Positions 45,718 through 57,929 of a stretch of 64,000 nucleotides of DNA are shown piece after piece. Position 1 is the first letter of the stretch, and each line of letters opens with the position of its first letter. This DNA comes from Sesamum alatum (taxonomy: Eukaryota; Streptophyta; Magnoliopsida; Lamiales; Pedaliaceae), in NCBI GenBank assembly GCA_034509735.1, contig JACGWO010000012.1, forward strand, positions 22,783,188-22,847,187, written 5' to 3'. The translations under genes and the position numbers were made by a program. The notes below the pieces were generated by a model. It made no database searches. It was not told the origin of the DNA and was given only the letters and a program-made list of their open reading frames with translations.

Positions 45718-48177
45718 ATGTCTCTGCTCAATGATCTCATCAACTTAAACCTCTCTGATGTTACTGAGAAAACCATTGCTGAGTACATATGGTCAGTTCT
45801 TTCAACATTTCCCCCTTTTTTTCATGCTTTTTATGTGATTTCTCAGTTCTTGGATTGGTGGGCTTTGCTTGTTTTCCATCATATATGATTTGGTCTATGT
45901 GGGCTGTGTTGATCAGTGGCTGTTTGCTGTTCTTGCTCTTTGTAATTGCCTAAAGTGTGGAGATCCTTCTTTTTTTTGGGGTTTTTAATTAAGGGTTTGT
46001 GTTTTTTAATGAAGAATGACTCATGTAGTATTATAGCTAATCTTTGTACCATGTAATTTTCCAAGAACTTTGGAACTTTTTGGGAGTTGTGCTGATTTCA
46101 TCTTTCACCTTCTGCTGCTCAGTTTAGTGGGTTTTTGTTACTTAATTCTGAGCAACTTTTCTTGATGATCTCTGTATGTAAATTTTGTGATTCTTGATGG
46201 TTGATGCACTTTTTCCATGTCCATGTTTTTGATCAATGGTCAGGATTGGTGGATCTGGGATGGACCTCAGGAGCAAGGCCAGGGTAAGTTTTTCTCCACA
46301 CATGGAAACTACAATTTCTTCATGGTAAATTTTTAAGATTTTCACTGTAAAATTCTCATCTTTTTTTTTTAAACTGTGATTATCAGACTCTCTCTGGTCC
46401 AGTTTCTGATCCTTCAAAGCTTCCCAAGTGGAACTATGATGGTTCTTCAACAGGCCAAGCCCCTGGTGAAGACAGTGAAGTTATTCTCTAGTGAGAAATC
46501 TCTCTCTCTCTCTCTCTCTCTCATGTTAAATCCAATTATTTTTTACTGTTTTTTATTAAGTTAAAAATGAAAGAACAATACATGAACATTCTTGTTGTCT
46601 TGGTTCCTACACAGCCCTCAGGCAATTTTCCCTGATCCATTCAGGAGAGGAAATCACATACTTGTAAGAGATTTCTGTCTTAATCTTGCATCAACTTTCA
46701 CTAACTCTACAGTCTTGTTTTTTGTGAAAAAACATGATCAATTTTGAGGTTTTTGTCTTCTCCATAGGTCATGTGTGATGCTTACACTCCAGCCGGAGAA
46801 CCTATTCCCACAAACAAGAGGTACGATGCTGCGAAGATATTTAGCCATCCTGAGGTTTCTGCTGAGGAACCCTGGTATGTTCTGCCTCCAATTTTGATTG
46901 TATCGATTGAGTTTTGTTAAAAAGGGAACTTGAATTTTCATTACATGGTTGAAATGCAGGTACGGCATAGAGCAAGAGTATACTTTGTTGCAGAAGGATG
47001 TGAAGTGGCCGCTCGGCTGGCCCGTTGGAGGGTTCCCTGGACCTCAGGTAACGGAATGATGTTTTGCGGTTTCATCATAGTGTCTGAACTTCTTGAGTTT
47101 TAGTACTGAGTTATTGCTTTGTTCGTGATCATTAGTCCGGTCTGAGGATGGAACTGTGTGTTTTTGTTGTCTGGTTCTTGGTTTATGACAGGGGCCATAT
47201 TACTGTGGGATCGGTGCTGAGAAGGCCTTTGGCCGCGACATCGTTGATGCTCACTATAAAGCATGTCTGTATGCTGGCATCAACGTTAGTGGCATCAACG
47301 GGGAAGTTATGCCCGGTCAGGTATAAACATCTTACAAAGAAAACTACTCTTATGTCTCAATTTTAAGTTCCTTAAACACTTCTGCTTCTGTTGCTTAGTG
47401 GGAATTCCAAGTTGGTCCGTCTGTCGGAATCTCAGCCGGTGATCAGCTCTGGGTGTCCCGTTACATTCTTGAGGTACTTCCACTCTATCCAAACATAAGG
47501 CACATTGCATTGCAAGAACTCTCTTCATAGGTTTTCTTACATGTTCATTGTGTTTTGACAGAGGATCACAGAGATCGCAGGGGTCGTCGTCTCTTTCGAC
47601 CCAAAGCCGATTCAGGTTACACATTTGTTATTTACATTGCTTTATCTCTTTCCTCCCAACCCCTTTGAGGCTGTGATCTTGCTGTTAATAAATCTTGCTT
47701 ATATCAGGGTGATTGGAACGGCGCCGGTGCTCATACAAACTACAGGTTCAGTACCAGAATCCCTTTTCGTCTTTCGCTTGAAATCTCGTTAGTTTTCATG
47801 ATATCGTAGTTGCATTCTTTCTAACAATTGCCTTTGAAATTGTTTAGCACCAAGTCCATGAGAGAAGATGGAGGATACGAGGTCATCAAGAAGGCCATTG
47901 AAAAGCTCGGCCTGAGGCACAAACAACACATTGCTGCCTATGGAGAAGGAGAAGGCAACGAACGTCGTCTTCTGTGCGATCAACACTTTCTTATGGAACG
48001 GAACACTTATGTGATGGACAGCTTGTATGTTCTTGTTGATTGGGATATCTTGAATGTTGGCGACCGTGGAGCCTCTTTCGGGAGACACGGAGAAGGCGGG
48101 CAAAGGTTATTTCGAGGATCGGAGGCCTGTCGAACATGGATCCATCTCCTGAGACAACCATCCTCTGGAAACCATAG
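45718..48177 (+). CDS. GLN1: cytosolic glutamine synthetase GS1, last exon disrupted
   Basis: GS1 makes glutamine from glutamate, ammonia and ATP in the cytosol. Exons are 45718-45791, 46244-46283, 46387-46490, 46615-46663, 46768-46874, 46960-47047, 47192-47320, 47399-47473, 47562-47615, 47708-47745 and an eleventh from 47848. All borders are GT-AG and the reading is intact for 294 codons, to 47971. Beta-grasp and catalytic-domain signatures are present: [50 protein letters not shown] and AAYGEG...NERR. There is no transit peptide, so it is GS1 rather than plastid GS2. After 47971 the expected C-terminal segment of about 60 residues is broken by several small gaps (missing the TGRHETAD region, the GT of an expected intron, and bases within the final exon), yet the native terminal codons Trp-Lys-Pro-stop are recognisable at 48166-48177. 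A GlyGlu insertion is also visible before NERR. As written, the reading frame runs on to an unrelated C-terminus ending at about 48208. Confidence 0.93.
46496..46522. repeat. (CT)n microsatellite in a GS1 intron
   Basis: A run of about 12 CT units lies a few bases after the exon-3 donor site, inside intron 3. Confidence 0.85.
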
Positions 48178-48549
48178 AAAAGATCATGAGAAGTATTGTC
48201 TTGTTTAATGTTATAGTGATGCTTTTCAGTTTCCTTGATCATTTGAAGGTGTTTGGGAGGGAAAGAAAGGAAGAATTGTACCCTTGTGAATTACTTGGAC
48301 GGAATTTGATCTTTATCTTTAATCGAATTCAGTACATTATTGTTTAAACTTGTTTGAATTATTATCGCACTCAAAATATTATATTTATCTTCCCTTAGCT
48401 CTATAAAGACCTTTTCAACTCAAAAAAAGATGCTAAAGCTATTTATAGTTGTTCGGAAGGATTCGTTTACTTCCTGCAAATTGCTTATGTTCAAGTAGCA
48501 TCTTTATATGTATCGGATCATTTTGAAACTCTCTTTTTCTTCATGACAT

Positions 48550-50240
48550 TCGATTTACTCTTGCGAGCGTATGAGTAAGTCGTCTTGAGATCAGGGGAAT
48601 CGCTATGAAATGCATTCCACCGTGAGCTATAGAGTGCCTAGTCTGGAGAAAGAGAGGCAAGAATCCGCTTTTGGGCAAGTGGGGTTGCCAACAAACTAAT
48701 TCCCAAAGGATCTGGATCAGGCTTCTCCTCGGATGTGCATGGACCCGATTTCTTCTTCCGGTTTTGTTTAACTTCTTTTTAGATAAGATGGACAGAAATT
48801 TCAGTTCGGTAAGAAATGGAGCAAAGAAAGCGGCTTCAAAAGAAAAGCCCCAGTTAAGGATACGAGTAACCTAAAGTACGGTGAGACTGATAATCACTCG
48901 TTTCAAAAGAGATAAAAAGAATAAAAAGGTCCGATTCATTTCGATAAAGATATATGGTTAAATTTATTCATATCTCGGCATATTATACCTGCTTAAAATC
49001 CATTTTAAAGGTTTATCCCGAGGTTTTTTTTTAGTAATGTACGGATCAATTATAAGATCTTTTCTCTAGAAGAGTTATAAATCTATTCCAACGATCAGAA
49101 AGGGCTCTATCCGCGGCCTAGCTACTCACTTAGCAGAGTCAAGCCTACATTATATTAGAAGGGCATCGCCACTTGGTGGTTGAGTCCTTTTTTGCTCTCG
49201 CTACTTATTATTAATAGTCGTACTTTCACCTTGATAGAGAACTTAAGGCTCCCGGGACGCATAGCTTCGATAGCTGCTAGCCGCTCTTCAGGGCAGAGCT
49301 AGGATAGGACTACTTTTGCTGCTCTCATGACCGAGAAGATTGGATACGTACGACAGAACCTTGCGCCTCAAGGCTACTCGCTTCGCCTTTTGGCGTTGGT
49401 AGAGATGTGGAATTTTACCACGGTCTCCATCAGGCTCCTCTTCTATATTTAAGCAATAAGCTGCTATCTCTTGCTTCAATTTGCAGCGGTTGCAAGTCAA
49501 CCCCCACATCTTAGTCGATCTTCTTCTGGCTCCATTATGGTTGAGTCAAAAGTTTTCTGGAATGCTGTTGGAACCACTTGAGCGGGAGAAAAGAAGATAG
49601 CGACTGGACTGATTGACCTAAGGCTGAATTGATGACGAGGAATGCCAGCCAGCAAGAAAGTCAGTCTAGTCTGTCCTTAAGCCAGACAGCGAGAAAGTAA
49701 AGCAAGTAAGAGGCATAGGGTATTACAGACAGCGGGAATGAGCACTAGGATAAAGGCTTAGAAGTCGCTAGCTAGATGTCGCGTCTGAGGGTGTAACATT
49801 CGCGTCTTAGGTTTCGCCCTTCGAGTTGCATATATTAGATTCAATCGCGTTTTAGGGATCTCACGGGACTTTACCAAACGATGTCGATACCGGACTGAAA
49901 GGGTCCTCGAGATGCATCAACCCAAGGGGAAGTCGTCAAAGCTGCTAAGCAAGAAAGAAATAAATTATCCAACAGGATATTTCTTTATAGAAAAGTAATG
50001 CGAATTGGGGCTTTAATAAGAAGTACTCCCCGCGATTTCGATCCAGAGCATGTTCCTATCCACCGATTAAGTAAATAACTATCAAGAACGAAGAAATCTT
50101 TTACTTTGTAATGTCCCTTTTTCTGAGAAAGGAGAATAGGAACGAAATACAATCGAAAGACTAGAATTGCAAAAACAAAAAGATCTCTTTTTGTTTATTC
50201 AAAAGTACTACTTTATTTAGAGAAATAAAATTCTTCTACC
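48550..50240. other. probable nuclear insertion of mitochondrial DNA (NUMT)
   Basis: For about 1.7 kb the composition changes to roughly 43-45% GC, with balanced purine-rich clusters and words typical of plant mitochondrial intergenic DNA (for example 'gctagctagatgtcgcg', 'aagaaagaaataaattat', 'agtactccccgcg'). The AT-rich nuclear background resumes sharply on both sides. I recognise no complete mitochondrial gene in it, and short frames (for example 49509-49288, minus) are unassigned. The identification rests on style and composition, so it is an inference. Confidence 0.6.
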
Positions 50241-50525
50241 TCTATTTAGCTCTACAGGCTTTCTTAAATTTGTTCTTACTGTTGATGGGATTGAGTTTGA
50301 ATGAGTTCTGGTCGAATAAAACATGAGGCGAACTTAAGTTGTTTTACATGTTTATAAGCACATTTTATTATTTTTTTTACTCATCGAATCGAGCTTGAAA
50401 ACTTATCGAATAAATATATTTGTTCAAGTTGGGATTGTTGAGTTTCACGGGTTAGGCTCAAACGAATTTTGATGTCATGTTTATAACTTTTATATACTAT
50501 CGCAATGCCATTCCATTTAGAATTT

Positions 50526-50939
50526 GGGTGAATTACAATGACCGTCCCTGAGGCTTGAGGTTTACCATAATTATGGATACCATCTTGTTATTTCTAAAAT
50601 TATAAATAACTCCCTGAGGTTTGTAATTTTTAATCAAGGGCCTGAAACAGTTCATTTTGTTAATAATTGAAAAATCATCCAAGGCAAATATATTATTGCT
50701 TTTCTGTGTAAAAAGCGTAAGAAATCACTCCATGTGCATTTTAGTTCAAAAATATTCAGAAAATATTAAATAATAATTCAGTTTGCATAAGGGTATTTTG
50801 ATCAATTTACCCGTAAAAATGGATGAAAATGAGTTATTTTTTAGACCGTTACAAACCTCAGGCGAGTATTTTTAATTTTTGAAAAAATGAGAAGGCATTC
50901 GTAATTATGCCAAACATATGGTCATTGTAATTCATTCTT
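50526..50939. mobile_element. inverted-repeat element, family M3 copy 1
   Basis: The ends 'gggtgaattacaatgacc' and 'ggtcattgtaattcattc' are reverse complements, and inner arms 'cctgaggtttgtaattttt' and 'ttacaaacctcaggcg' mirror each other. The flanks TTAGAATTT (50517-50525) and TTAAAATTT (50940-50948) match at 8 of 9 positions. The 414-bp element has no coding capacity. A second copy lies at 54633-55033. Confidence 0.65.
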
Positions 50940-50949
50940 TTAAAATTTT

Positions 50950-51780
50950 GATGGCATGTTCGTATTATTTTCTAAAAAATACTAAAATTTATTATAATCT
51001 TGTATTTCCCTTCAGAAATTTGGAGAATATTTTTTTAATATTATTATTCATTATACTCTTAGGCCCCGTTTACTTTGAAGACGGATTAAACGAGTGATAG
51101 AATTATCTTGAACTAAATGAATGATAAAAAAGCCCTGTATAAATTGTAAGGTGTTTACTTATATGTAGTACTAAATCTTGATAAAATATGTAAAGTGTTT
51201 ACTTTGTTGTATTTACTTGTATTGGATGATAAAATTACCCATTAGCCCTTCATGAACTTTACCTCTTGTCTTATTTGAGGGTAACATGGACTTTTGCCAC
51301 ATGCATTTATTGTTATACAAATCACATGATAACTTATACCACCACCTTTGGTGGTATAAGTTATGCAAGTGTAACAGTAATTAATACAAGACCCTGTAAT
51401 TGTACAGGCCCCCCATATATGAAAGTAAACAATATATTATCTTATACTAATTTTCTTATTCAGGCTAATACCTCAAAATAAATGGGTCCTTATTGCATTG
51501 TTAATATTATTAATGGTGAAAAGGCCTAGCAAGTTCAGAAAAGAATATATAAAATTATAAATTTCAAAATTACGCGAACTAATCTCAAACTTTATATACG
51601 TTCGTTCTATGCAAAATATGTTTTTTTTCATTTTTTTTAGGACGAAATATTACTCATTTGTTTATTCTTACTATTTATTTTTCAATTTTTTGAGACGTTA
51701 CATTGATTTTTTTTCCCACGAAAATATTAATTAACAATTCGGTAGTCCAAGTGCAATAAACATTTCTCTTTTTTTTTTTT
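50950..51780. other. intergenic, no gene seen
   Basis: AT-rich DNA. A local palindrome, 'taccaccacctttggtggta' at about 51339-51358, forms a strong hairpin. No conserved coding frame is visible. Confidence 0.4.
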
Positions 51781-51889
51781 TCATGAATAGATTTGTAATT
51801 ACGTCATAAGTTTCAATCTTCAACAATTAATATACAATAATTATCAATATCAAATATGTGTAATTAATCAATAACTATTATTACAGTAG

Positions 51890-51985
51890 ACCAATAATAA
51901 CTATTAAAATAAATTAGTGAGACTTGAAACCAAGACTTATTGATCACGGGATCTCAGTTTTCGCCAACTAATTAAGACTCGTCGG
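51890..51985 (-). mobile_element. tRNA-derived SINE head (candidate)
   Basis: On the minus strand a box A-like TTAATTAGTTGGCGAAAAC is followed by a box B-like TTGGTTTCAAGTCTC at the spacing seen in the other SINE heads. The module resembles the one at 43395-43770 ('gttggcgaa...actgagat'). Confidence 0.5.
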
Positions 51986-54632
51986 CAATAAATATTTCTT
52001 TTTATGGTTGCAAATTGTAATTATAACAAGGACTTTGATAGGTTCAAAGAGCTTGCACTTTCTTTATTAAAAAAATAAAATAATTAAAAAATAAACAACA
52101 ACAACAATAATAATAATAATAAACAATACCTTAATTAATTTGTACGTTTCAATCACGTCAACAACGTGCTTACATCTACTAATTAGACTAATTAACCCCC
52201 ATGCCATTAATTTAATTAATCCGACCCCATTAATTGTTCTCCTTGTCACTATCATACCTAATACTTCATGATAATAAATAATTAAAATATCCAATGTTTT
52301 TTTTTTTTTTTCTCTGTTTCTTGGTGGAGTAAGCCACCTTTCATGTCATCATAATCTCCATTATTTTTCTTTTTTTAATTTACTTGCTTTTAGGTCATTC
52401 AAAAAATAAAATATTAACATTGACGTCGAAATTTCCAATATTTAATTAATATCGAGTGTGAAATTATCAAATACTGAATACTAAGTATTTTCATACATAA
52501 TATATATTTATATATATATATATATATATTACGTGAATACCCTCAAAGTTAGGTCTAATTACACAAATACTGTTTGCTTTTTATAAAATTACAAGTATAT
52601 CTTCTGAAGAGATTTCGACGTGATTTATAGAATACTGTTCTCTTCTTGATGGGTTGTCGATGTAAATTATAATTACAACTTCATATAGTGTACTTAAAAT
52701 TTACAAATGACAGTGTATATTTATGTATCTAGACCTAACGTCGCGTGTAGTTGATGCAGTTCACTTTAAAATCCAACATGATTTAATTTCATTTATAAAT
52801 ATTATCACACCTAATTTATTTAAAGTTATATTGTGACTTGAACTTCGCACTTAGACATTCCTTCGACTCTATGAAGTGTTCAATTAGGGCAAGAAAAAAG
52901 ACTATTAAAATCAATTAATAAAAACTCGTTTGAATTCAATTAGTTAAACTCAACAAATTAAGGTAGAATAAAACTTATCGTCCCGAAAATTTTTAAGTTC
53001 AGTTTAAGTTTGATGAGATTAATGACAAAATAATAAAAATATACTTAAAACATCAAATTACTTGAACTTTACACGTGTCTGATTCAATTAAAGCTCATTT
53101 CAATTTTATTTGTACAAAATATCAACTCGATTCGATTTATTTACATCCCTATCAGCTTAATTATGTATATATATATGTGTATGTACATATATATAGCTTT
53201 TTGCAAGTATGGCAACAAGCACAAAGAATATATTATCCTAAGAGTGGAGATTCCAAAAGTGAGGTGGCATTAGTTGAATCTACATACATTCAATTCACCC
53301 TCTTTAAACAATTATTATGCACTTTTCATAGTTGGGATGGCTACTTTCAAATATAAAATTTGATGTAATGATATTATCAATATTTTCTTCATCTAATTAA
53401 TTTGACAAATACAAAAAAGATATTTTTTTGAATTAATTTGAAAAGGGGCCTGTCATAATGTTGCTTGTCCAAATGCAAATGCACTTTATTGAAACTTTAA
53501 TCAAAGTTTTAAATTCTTTTTCTTGTTTATTTTTTTTTTATAAATTCTCAAATTTAAGTTAAGTACAAAATAAATAAATGACAATGACCGGCCCATTTAT
53601 ATTAATATAATAATTAAAATATATATATATAACTCTACCGTCAAAAGGGATAGAATTTTGGATATATGATGGATTGCGAGTTGCGCTCGCGATAAAAGTA
53701 TATAAAAATAAAAGGCTGATTGTATAAAAATATAAGTGTACCGCTACATGTGGTACACTTATATTTATTTATACTTTTTGTAATATAAATATAAATGGGC
53801 CAACAATGACCACACCGATGCTCCGTGTGATCATCCTATCCACATCAATTAGAGAGAATTCAATACATTTTTATGTAGTGTAATACCCTTCCTTGTCTGG
53901 TTGGGGTGATGTGATTATGTACGATATAATTATACAAATAAATTAATACACAATAAGTAATTTTATGATGTATCGTTTTGTGTGTGGTTGGACATATTGA
54001 CCAATGTGATATTCTCACTTGATCAAAATGTTTATAGCCCATTTGTGTAATAATTCTCGTCTTGTAAAAATAAAGAGTTATTTTATTCATTAAGATTTCA
54101 ACCTCATTTATATCGTCTGTATAAAGGGGTAGGTGAAGTGAATTTAGCGAATGTAGTAATACTCGTGACCCGCATCAATTTTCTAATCATGAATCCCGTC
54201 GTAAGATCTTATAAGTGTAAAAATGTAGAATTCTATCACTTTCATATTGTATTCGGACTGATACAGAGTTATTTGAAATATTTTATTTAAATTTGGTGTT
54301 AAAATTCATATCCTTCTTTTCAAATATATTATTTTAATGTAGTTGAAGAAGGAACAATCGCTTTTGTATTATATTATCCTTTTGAGAAAAGATAGAAGCA
54401 AATGGGGCACTAACCCAACTTTGAGGGAAGTGAAAGAAAAAGGTTAGCTTAAGTCACGAGATATGTTAATTATCAAAGACGACTTTTGTAGGATGAAAAA
54501 GTTAACCAAAACACGACTTATATTCCCACCATGTTTGGTTCATCTTTTTGGACCCAACTTTTGGTCAAAGAGAATCAAACTTTGGATGGGAGAAAGTTGC
54601 TCTCATCGGGATCTTTAATCATACTTTAATAT
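51986..54632. other. intergenic, no gene seen
   Basis: AT-rich DNA with an (AAT)n/(ACA)n run near 52095-52125, a TA run near 52505-52530 and several short frames without family resemblance. A partial M2-like arm ('taggtctaattacacaaatac') occurs near 52540 without a clear partner. 'aagtgtaccgctacatgtggtacactt' around 53731-53760 is an imperfect hairpin. Confidence 0.4.
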
Positions 54633-55033
54633 GGTAAATTACAATTACTCATATTGATGTTTGACATAATTACGAATATTTTTTTATTTCTTCAAAAATT
54701 ACATATAATTTCTTCAAGTTTGTAATTTTTAATCAAAGGCCTGGAATTATCTGTTTTGCCCTTATGAAATAAAATCATAGAAAAATCAGTCGTGACAAAT
54801 TACATATTGCTCTGTATAGAAAACGTAAAAAACCTCTCCCTATGTATTTTAGTCCAATTAATAAAAATAATTCAGTTTGCATAAGGGTGTTTCGATCAAT
54901 TCTCCCATAAAAAAATAAAAATGAGTTATTTGCTAGACGGTTCCAAACCTCATGAGGATATTTATAATTTTGTAAAAACGAGGGGAGTATCGGTACTTAT
55001 ACCAAATCTCAGGAGAAGTCATTGTAATTCACC
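54633..55033. mobile_element. inverted-repeat element, family M3 copy 2
   Basis: The left end 'ggtaaattacaattactc' and right end 'agtcattgtaattcacc' are inverted, and inner words ('tcaagtttgtaatttttaat', 'aacctcatgaggatattt') match copy 1 at 50526-50939. No clean 9-bp duplication was found, so its limits may be a few bases off. Confidence 0.55.
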
Positions 55034-55157
55034 TTATTTCAATATATATATTGATAGCACACCAAAATGTGATTGACGAGTATTTTTTTCTATTTAGATT
55101 CGATTGTAATTTTAAAAAGGTGCATATTATATGCGTGTTGATTTGCACTAAAGTAAT

Positions 55158-55969
55158 GGAAAAAATACAAGGACCCCCCATGTGATATAGGGAATGTTAA
55201 AAAAACTCTTGTGAAAATTAAAGTATCAATTACACCCTCTGTGATATAAAATAAAGTTCAAAATACCCCCTGAGGCGATATTTTGTTTTGCACGCGCATT
55301 GACTAGACTTGGTTGTCTGAAAAGTGCCTCTTTCTGAAATTTTTGCCCTTCTCTCTCTCAGCCTAATCTAATACATATAAATATTAAAATATTATATATC
55401 ATATTATATACATTATATTAATAAATCTTAAAATGATATATAAATATTTTTATTAATAATAAAATACAATTAAATTAATTAAACTTTTACATAAATAAAG
55501 TAATTATTTACATAAACAATTATATACATAAATAAAATATTATATATATAAATAATATATAATATAATATACATTATATTAATTAAACTTTTATGTAAAC
55601 TTTATTTAAATAAATAAAATAATTATAAAAAAAAAAAAGCAACGGCGACAAAACTGCCGCCGCCGCTGTAGAAATTGCACCCCTGGGCGGGGGGGGGAGG
55701 AGGCGATCGTGGGGGTGGAGATTGGGGAGGGGATGTTAATTATTATTTTTTAGTAATTTTTATAAATATAAATATAATAATACGTAAATTATAGGTCATT
55801 ATAGGTATATACGAGGGGTATTTTAATCATTGTCTCTAAAAAGATACTTTCAAGTTGACCAGGGACAGTATGAGTATTTATTGACAACATAAAGATGATT
55901 TTTGATATTTAAAATTTTATAGGGTTGATATTTTCTCGTATCACATGGGGTCAAAATGAATTTAATTCT
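55158..55969. mobile_element. long M1-family element copy E with GC-rich core (perfect 9-bp TSD)
   Basis: The arms contain 'ggaccccccatgtgatatag' on the left and 'gtatcacatggggtcaaaat' on the right as inverted partners. TAAAGTAAT flanks the 812 bp at 55149-55157 and 55970-55978. A short G-rich core (about 55640-55735, with CCGCCGCCGC and a run of nine G) sits between AT-rich shoulders. No frame with a domain is present. Confidence 0.72.
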
Positions 55970-56283
55970 TAAAGTAATAGAGATCTTGATTTCAAAACTC
56001 AGTAATCCTGCATTTAACCAAGCGTCGAGTCATCGTTTGAATTCAATCATATGATTTCTCAACCAATCCTAACAAAAATCAACAGTCTGAATCCTCTACT
56101 TCGAATTATTATACGGAGTGCTTTTAAAAATATACAAGTGAAAGGTAAGATTTACACAAGAAATGAGTATAAGCAAACCGAAAAAATAAAATACAAAACG
56201 AATTTAAATTAGACTAATAAAAAATGAAGGCAATTCAAAAAGTTGGTGGTCGAATTTATGCAGTAAAATGTAAAAATGATTTC

Positions 56284-57067
56284 TGTTGGGTGGATAGACC
56301 ACCAGAGAATCACCCAAGATATTACAGATTTTACAGTAATATAAACAAATTACACAAAGAGAATGGGTTTTGAACAGAACCCTTAATTACAGACCACAAA
56401 GAAGAAATACAGTAAACTACAAAATTTAACAAAAATAGAGAACCAAACGACTGTAGGCTCAGAGAAACAAGATCCGGTAAGAGAAGCTCACATCCACTAA
56501 GACCGGCACCCTTTAACCGGTTGAACCAAAAGCCAAACTTAGAGCAAAGCCACTAAGGCTTCCTAAGAGCAAATTACCAAGGATCAAACCCACTAAAGAT
56601 CACAAATCACTCAACAACCACAAAGGCTCAATGGTTCACATAGAGATATCAGAGAGAAGAGGAGAGAGATTTCAGAAGTGTATTCTCATAAAAGGTGATA
56701 GCACATTTTATAGAGGTATAATAGAAACGGTGGATGGAGAGGGCAAATGGTGGAGGCATTTTCCGATGCCATTGGAAATTGGTGAAGAAGACCAGAGAGA
56801 GAGAACAGAGAGACACCTTAAGGAGACGAAGGGGTTTCAGAGAAGAAGAGAAAGGGGGGGAGGGGGGGCAAATAGTCTGATTAGGGTTAAGGCAACAATT
56901 TAAGTAGTAGGGTTACCGGGTCGGGTACTGGGCCAGGTTAAGGAGTGGGCTGAACCATCAGAGTGGACTAGGCTTCAGTGGCTTGGCTTTTAGGCCGTCC
57001 AGATTGAGAGGTGAAGTGGCCAAGTGGGCTTGGGCCTCCTGAAAGGGTCATGGGCCATTTCTCAGCA
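56284..57067 (-). repeat. copia LTR, left copy (3' LTR of a minus-strand element)
   Basis: These 784 bp repeat 62500-63247. They start TGTTGGGTGGATAGACC and end CATTTCTCAGCA, so the TG...CA termini are present. Small insertions and many substitutions separate the copies. Confidence 0.88.
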
Positions 57068-57179
57068 TTCTCTACCTTGGACCAAAACTCGAAAGGGGGA
57101 ACCAGGCCCAAGGCCGGATCCGACATTCATCATTGCCAGAACGCCGTGGAAGTACCTGCAAAATAGAAAAGAGAAAAAC

Positions 57180-57455
57180 ATGGTTTTTACAAAGCTGAAT
57201 ACCAGACTGACTATCAGAAAACACAGTGACATTTTCTTTTAGAAAACCAATTTCCTTTAGCAGGCCTTTAAGCCATATTCCTTCTTTGAAAGCTTCAGTA
57301 GTGGCAATGTATTCTATTTCAGTAGTTGATAGAGCAACAATTGGCTGAAGTTGTGATTTCCAGCTTATGCAAGAGCCACACAGAGTGAAGATATATGACG
57401 TTGTGGATTTTCTACTATCTCTATCATTTTCATAGTTAGAGTCAACCATATCCAA
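57180..57455 (-). pseudogene. copia RNase H fragment
   Basis: The frame shows the copia RNase H signature: [12 protein letters not shown], then [19 protein letters not shown] and [13 protein letters not shown]. It then diverges from the family just after this point, so the domain is truncated. Upstream, 57812-57513 (minus) is the RT-RNase H connection (PIGSVMHLMVCTCLDIAYAI), separated by a frame break. Confidence 0.75.
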
Positions 57456-57929
57456 CTAGATTTATACCATCAGTACTCTTTCTAAATTTTATTCCTATAT
57501 CACTAGTGCCATTTAAGTACCTAGTAACCACTTGAGGACATCCCAATAAGAAGTTCCAGGGTTTGACATGTACCTACTTAAACAGCTAATAGCATAAGCA
57601 ATATCAAGACAAGTGCAGACCATTAAATGCATAACAGAGCCAATGGGATTTGAGAAAGGAACTTTCTCCATTTGTTTTTGTTCAAGTTTGGTTTTAGGAC
57701 TATGATCTTTACTTAACTGGAAGTGAGTAGCTAAGGGAATAGATGCTGGTTTTGAATTGGACATAGAGAATTTCTTTAGCATTGAAAGAACATACGATTT
57801 TTTATTCAGCAAAATAGTAGAGTTCTTTCTATCTCAGTCAATAGTCATTCCTAGAATTTTCTTAGCATTTCCTAAGTCATTCATTTCAAACTGTTTGCTT
57901 AAGCTATCTTGAAGTCCTTTTATTAATGA

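Noticed and set aside
47828..48208. Novel 126-aa protein at the GS1 end
   Set aside because: It is GS1 exon 11 read through the frameshifting deletions; its last 45 or so residues are out-of-frame translation of the damaged exon.
49288..49509. 73-codon minus-strand frame as a mitochondrial gene
   Set aside because: No recognised mitochondrial protein; most likely a chance frame within the probable mitochondrial insertion.
56631..56903. 90-codon plus-strand frame
   Set aside because: It lies within the copia LTR, antisense to the element. A similar but interrupted stretch exists in the other LTR, so it is not a gene.
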